In this document: positions 22,355-26,273 of the stretch, in pieces
Numbering within the stretch: the first letter of the stretch is position 1
How the letters are laid out: each line of letters opens with the position of its first letter
Virus record (IMG/VR): IMGVR_UViG_3300021425_000163
Coordinates: 1 to 26,273 of that record
Direction: 5' to 3' (one strand)
Origin: a virus
Length of the DNA: 26,273 nucleotides
Position numbers and translations under genes: made by a program
The notes under the pieces: model-generated
The model's input: only the letters and a program-made list of their open reading frames with translations
What the model was told of the DNA's origin: nothing
Database searches by the model: none

Positions 22355-23125
22355 CTACTTGCCTTGATATTTATCCCTGAGATAATTCATAGAGACTGGC
22401 AATTCATCACAGCTACCATCTTGTACTTCATTAAGTATCCAAATGCCACGCCATGAGCCATTGGTTTGAGCAGTCAAATAGTCTTCATCATGTTGGTAGA
22501 AAATGCCTGAGAACAAGCCCAACATATTCTTTCCGTCAGCCCTGCGACCATACGCAATGTCCCTATCTTGAATATGTCCGCAAACACAACTCATATACTT
22601 CTTGGATAACATTGCCTTAGCTGAACTACAGGGTCTGCCCATGATGCCTGATGTAAAGTAATGACTGTAAGCTATCCCATCAATGACTGCTACTTCCAGA
22701 AAATCATAGACCTCAAACCCAAACTCATCTAGTTTGAAATCATCGTAACCAATCAGTCCATCTAGTTTAGGGTCAGATTCAATAGCGCGTTCAATTCTTT
22801 GTTCATGGTTTCCGATAGTGAATACCAGTCGTGGATTCCATTGTCGCTGTTTGTTCTTGATGAGTCTACGCTGTTCTTCCCTAATGGGTGCGATGAATGC
22901 TTCCATTCCCTTGATGCCTGACTCAATGTCATCTGTGTAGCGTCTGCCCTCAAAGGACTTCTTGCCGATGTCCCATGCACTAAGGCTAGGCATATCAAAA
23001 TGGTCGCCAATATGAATGATAACGTCTGGTTTTTTATCGACAGCATATAGTCCTGCCCATCTTAGATGGTCAATAGGTTGGTTAGGTTTAACTTGGGTAT
23101 CAGGTATTACAAGATGCTTGGTCAT
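22355..23125 (-). CDS. Calcineurin-like metallophosphoesterase
   Basis: This is a 256-residue enzyme. Metal-site motifs appear in family order: PDTQ (Asp9), HIGDHFD (Asp41, His42), GNHE (105-108), SHYF (His155) and GHIQ (His184). The first motif has Gln where many members have His (DxH), a variant I recall from phage homologues. GAGGTAAGAG before the ATG supports the start. Such enzymes hydrolyse phosphomonoesters or diesters, with nucleotides or nucleic-acid ends as possible substrates; the actual substrate is unknown. It stands alone, separated from the recombination operon by 139 bases with a LexA-type box, and converges on the rightward island. A DNA-repair or nucleotide-metabolism role would suit SOS control, by inference. 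Confidence 0.85.
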   Translation of the reverse strand: MTKHLVIPDTQVKPNQPIDHLRWAGLYAVDKKPDVIIHIGDHFDMPSLSAWDIGKKSFEGRRYTDDIESGIKGMEAFIAPIREEQRRLIKNKQRQWNPRLVFTIGNHEQRIERAIESDPKLDGLIGYDDFKLDEFGFEVYDFLEVAVIDGIAYSHYFTSGIMGRPCSSAKAMLSKKYMSCVCGHIQDRDIAYGRRADGKNMLGLFSGIFYQHDEDYLTAQTNGSWRGIWILNEVQDGSCDELPVSMNYLRDKYQGK

Positions 23126-23145
23126 TCTCTTACCTCGCGGGGTGT

Positions 23146-23174
23146 ATTATAGTGATTCCAAAAATTAATTCTAA
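23146..23174 (-). promoter_or_regulatory. Possible promoter of the phosphoesterase gene
   Basis: A perfect TATAAT (23146-23151) lies 17 bases from a weak TTAGAA (23169-23174), about 20 bases before the ATG. A second -10-like TATACT (23191-23196) overlaps the SOS box next to it. Either could serve the gene. Confidence 0.45.
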
Positions 23175-23194
23175 TGCTGTTTATCTATACAGTA
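23175..23194 (-). promoter_or_regulatory. LexA-type SOS box
   Basis: Minus strand TACTGTATAGATAAACAGCA agrees at 17 of 20 positions with the E. coli LexA consensus, including the invariant CTGT-N8-ACAG. It lies directly beside the phosphoesterase promoter and overlaps an alternative -10 (TATACT). Repression by host LexA and release on DNA damage is the expected effect. Confidence 0.65.
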
Positions 23195-23264
23195 TATACC
23201 AAAATGTAATGGTTCGTTTCGGTTACTGGTGAACCACGCCAGTTACACAGGCTAACGCCCTAAC

Positions 23265-23468
23265 CTAGAGGAGTATTAGTGTTGCAATGACAACTGCTAC
23301 GCCACTGCCCAAAACGATTAACTCAGAACGCTTGAACGTGTACTCTTTCTTGAGCCACGCCATAACTTCTTGTCTTGTTTCCCTGAGTTCTGCTTGTGCT
23401 TCATCGATAGCCTTGTCTGCCGAATCGTGAGCATCTTTGATTGCTTTTTCTACGCTTTTCTTAGCCAT
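23265..23468 (-). CDS. Small tail-anchored protein, DUF883-like
   Basis: This is a 67-residue protein. AGAGGTGAAAC before the ATG supports the start. Residues 1-47 form one long amphipathic helix (VEKAIKDAHDSADKAIDEAQ, then AELRETRQEV), and 49-67 are hydrophobic (ELIVLGSGVAVVIATLILL), ending at the stop, so the protein is likely held in the inner membrane by its C-terminus with the helix in the cytoplasm. The layout recalls the ElaB/YqjD (DUF883) proteins, which link ribosomes to the membrane; that is resemblance only. It is the last gene of the recombination operon. Confidence 0.65.
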   Translation of the reverse strand: MAKKSVEKAIKDAHDSADKAIDEAQAELRETRQEVMAWLKKEYTFKRSELIVLGSGVAVVIATLILL

Positions 23469-23478
23469 GTTTCACCTC

Positions 23479-23778
23479 TTAAAATGGTACATCTTCACTT
23501 AGAAAGTCATCTTGTTTTTTAGGTTGCCCACCCTCAGTGTAGATAACCTTACAGTTACCCAGAATAGGTGGTCGCTCTGCACCAGACTCACGTTCTTCTT
23601 TTGTTTGAGACTGTGCAATGAACCCATGATTACCGTACTGGTCTTCCTCAGTAGGGTTAATAAAGGTAGTCAGGTTTAGATACTTAGCTACTGACCCATC
23701 TTTTTTAGTTACTTCTTTCAATCTTGCTTTATCAATCTTAGTTACATCTAGCGACAATGATACGCCTATCTTACTCAT
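23479..23778 (-). CDS. Phage single-stranded DNA-binding protein candidate
   Basis: This is a 99-residue protein in ATGA overlap with the exonuclease stop, with GAGGAA upstream. It has a strand-rich body (KIGVSLSLDVTKI, KYLNLTTFIN, YGNHGFIAQS, GNCKVIYTEG), as expected for a small OB fold. It ends in DDFLSEDVPF, an acidic tail closing with D-V-P-F, very like the D-I-P-F tip by which bacterial SSB recruits partners. Between a Sak annealase, an exonuclease and this tail, a role in coating and presenting single strands is likely. Fold assignment is inferred from composition; the tail is seen directly. Confidence 0.68.
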   Translation of the reverse strand: MSKIGVSLSLDVTKIDKARLKEVTKKDGSVAKYLNLTTFINPTEEDQYGNHGFIAQSQTKEERESGAERPPILGNCKVIYTEGGQPKKQDDFLSEDVPF

Positions 23779-24371
23779 GTTAAATTCCTCACTTCTGATT
23801 TGATTTCCTCTACGGCTAGACTAATTTGTTCAGCCAGTTTACTTATAAACTTTTCATCACGCTCAACACGCACAATGAAAGGCTTCATCTCAGGGTGATA
23901 GGACATAAAATCCCACCATTCTCTGCCTGTAATATACAAGCAACCCTGTACCTGAGCATAATGCTTACTCGGACATACGCCCTTTCTACTCCATGCTATG
24001 TGGTTCTTTGGCGATGGGCATTTAAACTCTACACCCCCATCATCATTAATTAATCCATCAGGACTGCAACCGAACTCGCCTGAGTCATCTAGTATAAAGC
24101 CTACTTCCTTTACGTCAACACCATGAATAAACTCATAGGTTGCCCTAGCTTCAGGCTCTAACTCAGTCCCTCTCTGCATCCACTCATTCACAAAGATTGG
24201 CTCACGCTCACCTGTGATTCTCTCTGCAATCATCTCACTAATGTAATCATCAGCCGATGCACTAGGCTTGCCTGATGTAGTGATTAGCTTTGAGAACTGA
24301 CTAGCACTAGGTCTTCCTAACCTAGCGTCTAGCCATTCCTGTGTGCCTTGTTCAGCTTCCAGTATTCTCAA
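23775..24371 (-). CDS. YqaJ-type recombination exonuclease
   Basis: This PD-(D/E)xK nuclease is predicted at 198 residues from a TTG at 24371 with GGAG 7 bases upstream; the ATG at 24404 would give 209 residues but lacks a ribosome site. In the TTG numbering, QEWLDARLGRPSAS (11-24) is the substrate-side motif, RGTELEPEARATYE (67-80) follows, then SPDGL (Asp105), GVEFKCP (Glu115, Lys117) and the YAQVQG helix (138-143). These match the lambda exonuclease/YqaJ family, which degrades one strand from a double-strand end to make tails for the annealase. The gene lies directly after the Sak-type gene with 20 bases of overlap, the usual exonuclease-annealase pairing. Confidence 0.88.
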   Translation of the reverse strand: MRILEAEQGTQEWLDARLGRPSASQFSKLITTSGKPSASADDYISEMIAERITGEREPIFVNEWMQRGTELEPEARATYEFIHGVDVKEVGFILDDSGEFGCSPDGLINDDGGVEFKCPSPKNHIAWSRKGVCPSKHYAQVQGCLYITGREWWDFMSYHPEMKPFIVRVERDEKFISKLAEQISLAVEEIKSEVRNLT

Positions 24372-24903
24372 GTTTCTTCTCCAACATAGACAATGCTCGG
24401 TCATACTGCGCTACTGATAACTCATCAACAGTCTTACACTTGAACACCTGACAGAACTTTCTAACATCACTGTCTGTTTTCTCAAGCAAACCTTTTAACT
24501 TAGATGACTGGTCAGAACCAATAGGTGTATCCATCACAGCTAGTGGCAGGTCTTCCCCTGCGTAGATGTAATGACCCAACCCAAACATAGCTATACACTT
24601 AACTAGGCATCGCATTCTAGCATCACTCACATCTCTTGATGTTGGGTTTACTACTGCCTTGTTTCTATTATCCATCACAGGTAGCCACATACGTCTAGTG
24701 ATACCCTCGATAGTCAACTCCACCTCTACCTCGACAGTGCCATTCTCATCTATTCTAGGCTCAAAGTAACAGTAACTAGCATCAGGGTAATACTTCATCA
24801 GTGTACCCCAAGCGTACGCCCATGAAAGGTAACTCAGGTTACCCTTCTTCTCGATGTGCTTAGATACATCAATCGCTGACAGTGTTGTCCATACGTTACT
24901 CAT
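24352..24903 (-). CDS. Sak-type single-strand annealing protein (DUF1071)
   Basis: This is a 183-residue protein. The diagnostic segment KGNLSYLSWAYAWGTLMKYY (residues 20-39) is that of the Sak/DUF1071 annealases first described in a lactococcal phage. PDASYCYFEP, VEVELTIEGITRRMWLPVMD and RDVSDARMRCLVKCIAMFGLG (a helix with conserved Arg/Lys) follow, also as in the family. The C-terminal third is helical and charged. AGGGGG before the ATG supports the start; the start overlaps the preceding stop (TAATG). It would pair complementary single strands made by the YqaJ exonuclease next to it, giving RecA-independent recombination. Confidence 0.88.
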   Translation of the reverse strand: MSNVWTTLSAIDVSKHIEKKGNLSYLSWAYAWGTLMKYYPDASYCYFEPRIDENGTVEVEVELTIEGITRRMWLPVMDNRNKAVVNPTSRDVSDARMRCLVKCIAMFGLGHYIYAGEDLPLAVMDTPIGSDQSSKLKGLLEKTDSDVRKFCQVFKCKTVDELSVAQYDRALSMLEKKLENTGS

Positions 24904-25085
24904 TATGCACCCCCTAAGATTTCTTGAAACTGTTTCTCACTATACCATGTGGCACTAGCTTCTTTAGCATACGCATCTGCATAGCCGTTGTAGTAGGCTT
25001 CTGGTTCGCACTCACGAGCAGGATAGCCATGTACGCAATCGAACTCGCCCTTCTCATAATCATTTAGCTTATTTAAATCACTCAT
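24903..25085 (-). CDS. Small protein with Cys/Tyr motif, unknown
   Basis: This is a 60-residue protein. GAGGTTGC lies 3 bases before the ATG. FDCVHGYPARECEPEAYYNG followed by YADAYAKEASATWYSEKQF gives a compact pattern of Cys, His, Cys and repeated Tyr-x-x-Gly-Tyr-x-x-Ala-Tyr. Cys17, His19 and Cys26 could bind metal, but a fourth ligand is not obvious. It overlaps both neighbours in the recombination operon. No named family that I can assert. Confidence 0.6.
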   Translation of the reverse strand: MSDLNKLNDYEKGEFDCVHGYPARECEPEAYYNGYADAYAKEASATWYSEKQFQEILGGA

Positions 25086-25422
25086 CTCGCAACCTCATTT
25101 GTGTAATGTGTTCATCAATATAATCAATGGTCTTTTGATTAAATGTATTAAAGGCATCCTCTACTAACTTACCTACTTTCTCATAGTTTAATTCTGCCAG
25201 TGCTTGCAGTACATCCTGATGGTACTTCTCCATCTCTTCCATGCTTTCATAATACTCACCTATCAATGCTTCCTGCAAAGTAACAGGGTCGTTACGCAGT
25301 AGGTCAATAGTGTATTGCCATGCGGTATCATCTATATCTTTGCCTGAACTTCTAGGATTGATTAGGGGAAACTGTGTCTCTGCCCTATCATGGTGATAAT
25401 AATCAAATATTATTGGTTTCAT
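25078..25422 (-). CDS. First gene of the recombination operon, unknown
   Basis: This is a 114-residue protein. I chose the ATG at 25422 (MKPIIFDYYHHDRAETQF) because GAGGAGAAG lies 4 bases upstream; two earlier ATGs would add up to 13 residues. It is acidic and mostly helical (VTLQEALIGEYYESMEEMEK, then YHQDVLQALAELNYEKV). It overlaps the next gene by 8 bases. No family recognised. Confidence 0.65.
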   Translation of the reverse strand: MKPIIFDYYHHDRAETQFPLINPRSSGKDIDDTAWQYTIDLLRNDPVTLQEALIGEYYESMEEMEKYHQDVLQALAELNYEKVGKLVEDAFNTFNQKTIDYIDEHITQMRLRDE

Positions 25423-25450
25423 TTGCTTCTCCTCATGTTTGTGTACTGAC

Positions 25451-25479
25451 ATATTAGTCAATGTTTACACCCATGTCAA
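25451..25479 (-). promoter_or_regulatory. Leftward promoter of the recombination operon
   Basis: A perfect -35 TTGACA (25474-25479) is 17 bases from TAATAT (25451-25456, 4 of 6). It reads toward the 114-residue gene, whose ATG is about 30 bases downstream. The -35 lies within the left operator-like site. Confidence 0.65.
25464..25479. promoter_or_regulatory. Left operator-like site
   Basis: TTTACACCCATGTCAA shares the frame TTTACA-N4-TGT-x-A with a second site 35 bases away. It covers the leftward -35. The likely ligand is the adjacent Cro/CI-type protein, by inference. Confidence 0.42.
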
Positions 25480-25487
25480 CAAAAAGT

Positions 25488-25516
25488 TTGCAATTTATTT
25501 TACAATGGTGTAATCT
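25488..25516 (+). promoter_or_regulatory. Rightward promoter of the regulator-replication operon
   Basis: TTGCAA (25488-25493) is 17 bases from TAATCT (25511-25516), both 4 of 6 to consensus. The HTH gene ATG is 26 bases downstream. The -10 overlaps the right operator-like site. Confidence 0.5.
25499..25514. promoter_or_regulatory. Right operator-like site
   Basis: TTTACAATGGTGTAAT contains the perfect inverted repeat TTACA-N4-TGTAA and overlaps the rightward -10, so binding here would block the promoter of the HTH gene itself. Confidence 0.45.
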
Positions 25517-25541
25517 GACAACTCACAACTAAGGAGACATC

Positions 25542-25748
25542 ATGGATATTAACAAATCGCTAGACCATTTTATGAAAGAACACTGCATGACACAGGCAGA
25601 TATAGCTAGAGAGGGTGGATTATCTCCTGCTACTGTTAGTTTGATTAGGAATAACCACAGAGAACCAAGCTGTGCCACACTAATCGCACTGTCAGACCTG
25701 TTCCAAGTGCCAGTCAGTGAGTTCATCAGGGCAGGTGAACATGGATAG
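25542..25748 (+). CDS. Cro/CI-type HTH transcriptional regulator
   Basis: This is a 68-residue protein, essentially one XRE-type domain. MTQADIAREGGLSPATVSLI (16-35) is the helix-turn-helix, with Gln18, Ala21 and Ser32 in typical places; EPSCATLIALSDLFQVPVSEF (41-61) forms the following helices. AAGGAG 5 bases before the ATG supports the start. It is as short as Cro proteins and has no LexA-like cleavage or oligomer domain, so Cro-like control of the divergent promoters is the best guess. A CI-like partner is not in the window. Its stop lies 8 bases inside the replication gene, so the two are coupled. Confidence 0.85.
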   Translation: MDINKSLDHFMKEHCMTQADIAREGGLSPATVSLIRNNHREPSCATLIALSDLFQVPVSEFIRAGEHG

Positions 25749-26273
25749 AGGTTACTACGCAATCATCCCTGCTAACGTCAGATACGATGAGAGTCTAACA
25801 CCTAACGCCAAACTTTTATATGGTGAGATAACTGCACTGTGTAATGAGAAAGGATATTGTTGGGCAACTAACAATTACTTTGCAGAACTGTACAAGGTGA
25901 GCAAGGTATCTATCAGCAAGTGGATAGGCAATCTAAAAGACTCAGGCTATATAACTGTAGACATGGAGCAGGATAGGGCTACTAAACAAATCTTAAATAG
26001 GTATATAAGAATTGTTAAAGACCCTATTAAAGAAAAGTTAAATACCCCACAAAGAAAAGTTAATGGGGGTATTAAAGAAAAGTTTAAGGATAATACTACA
26101 GTTAATACTACAGTTAATATTACAAGTAATATAGACCATTTTGATTCATTCTGGTCTGTGTATCCTAGAAAGGTAGGCAAGGCTCAAGCTAGAAAAGCAT
26201 GGGATAAAATCAAACCTACTGATGATGTTGTTAAACAAATAGCTGAGAACATCGCACTCAGGCTAAAGCATGG
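25741..26273 (+). CDS. O-like replication initiation protein, partial
   Basis: An open frame runs from the ATG at 25741 to the window end without a stop, 177 residues. Residues 1-70 (GYYAIIPANVRYDESLTPNA, then KLLYGEITALCNEKGYCWAT, YKVSKVSISKWIGNLKDSGY) form the winged-helix head common in phage replication proteins of the DnaD/O type (HTH_36-like). A Lys/Asn/Thr-rich linker (about 90-130) follows, then HFDSFWSVYPRKVGKAQARK and AWDKIKP, the W..YP.K..K..A...W segment typical of the C-terminal part of such proteins. It would bind the origin and load the helicase. The linker DNA itself carries origin-like repeats. It lies behind the Cro-like gene as O does in lambdoid order. Confidence 0.82.
   Translation, partial: MDRGYYAIIPANVRYDESLTPNAKLLYGEITALCNEKGYCWATNNYFAELYKVSKVSISKWIGNLKDSGYITVDMEQDRATKQILNRYIRIVKDPIKEKLNTPQRKVNGGIKEKFKDNTTVNTTVNITSNIDHFDSFWSVYPRKVGKAQARKAWDKIKPTDDVVKQIAENIALRLKH
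26025..26133. other. Candidate replication origin inside the O-like gene
   Basis: Three copies of AAAGAAAAGTT(T)AA begin at 26029, 26051 and 26074 (22-23 bases apart). AATACCCC (26041-26048) and GGGGTATT (26066-26073) form a perfect 8-base inverted repeat between them. Directly after come three 12-mers at 26092, 26104 and 26116: AATACTACAGTT twice and AATATTACAAGT once, all AT-rich. Iterons next to an AT-rich unwinding element inside the initiator gene is the lambda arrangement. Confidence 0.55.

Noticed and set aside
23195-23264. Hairpin-like ACTGG...CCAGT and GGTTC...GAACC after the recombination operon
   Set aside because: Stems are only 5 pairs and no T-run follows, so I do not call a terminator.
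25947-26180. Opposite-strand frame of 77 codons with hydrophobic, membrane-like composition
   Set aside because: It is antisense to the Lys/Asn-rich linker of the O-like gene; AAA and AAT codons read backwards give Phe, Leu and Ile, so the hydrophobicity is an artefact.
1-26273. tRNA genes, CRISPR arrays, insertion sequences and attachment sites
   Set aside because: Reading both strands showed no cloverleaf with CCA end, no regular spacer array, no transposase and no integrase-linked att-like repeat.

Overview
The window is part of a tailed-phage genome, very probably a short-tailed (podovirus-type) phage of a Gram-negative, likely gammaproteobacterial, host. The podovirus call rests on a minus-strand head-tail block in canonical order: terminase, portal, Bbp19-like protein, scaffold, capsid, tail tubular A-like protein, a large nozzle-like protein, three internal virion proteins, a spike-base protein and fibres. 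The host call rests on AT-rich DNA with strong Shine-Dalgarno sites, sigma70-like promoters and one near-consensus SOS box of the gammaproteobacterial LexA type. No integrase, lysis gene, RNA polymerase, DNA polymerase or tRNA is visible in the window.

Positions 1-20708 (minus strand, read right to left) hold the packaging and virion operon. A putative small terminase is followed by a 70-base unusual intergenic stretch, three tiny overlapping genes, the large terminase, a 118-codon protein with a H...C pattern, a small proline-tagged protein, portal, Bbp19-like protein and scaffold. The capsid gene has its own promoter and is followed by a strong hairpin terminator. Tail tube/nozzle genes, internal virion proteins and a spike-base protein follow. 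At the left end lie at least three paralogous fibre genes built from the same module; the last runs off the window.

Positions 20709-22354 hold a rightward island of tiny unknown genes, one with a membrane segment. It starts in a region with two identical 12-base direct repeats and ends in a strong terminator. Positions 22355-23264 hold a leftward calcineurin-like phosphoesterase with a LexA-type box in its promoter region.

Positions 23265-25422 (minus strand) form a recombination operon: two small unknown proteins, a Sak-type annealing protein, a YqaJ-type exonuclease, a protein with an SSB-like DVPF tail and a tail-anchored small protein. It diverges from a rightward operon (25542 onward) with a Cro/CI-type HTH protein and an O-like replication protein that is cut by the window edge. 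The divergent promoters carry two similar operator-like sites. The middle of the O-like gene contains three iteron-like repeats, an inverted repeat and three AT-rich 12-mers, a strong candidate for the replication origin, arranged as in lambdoid phages.
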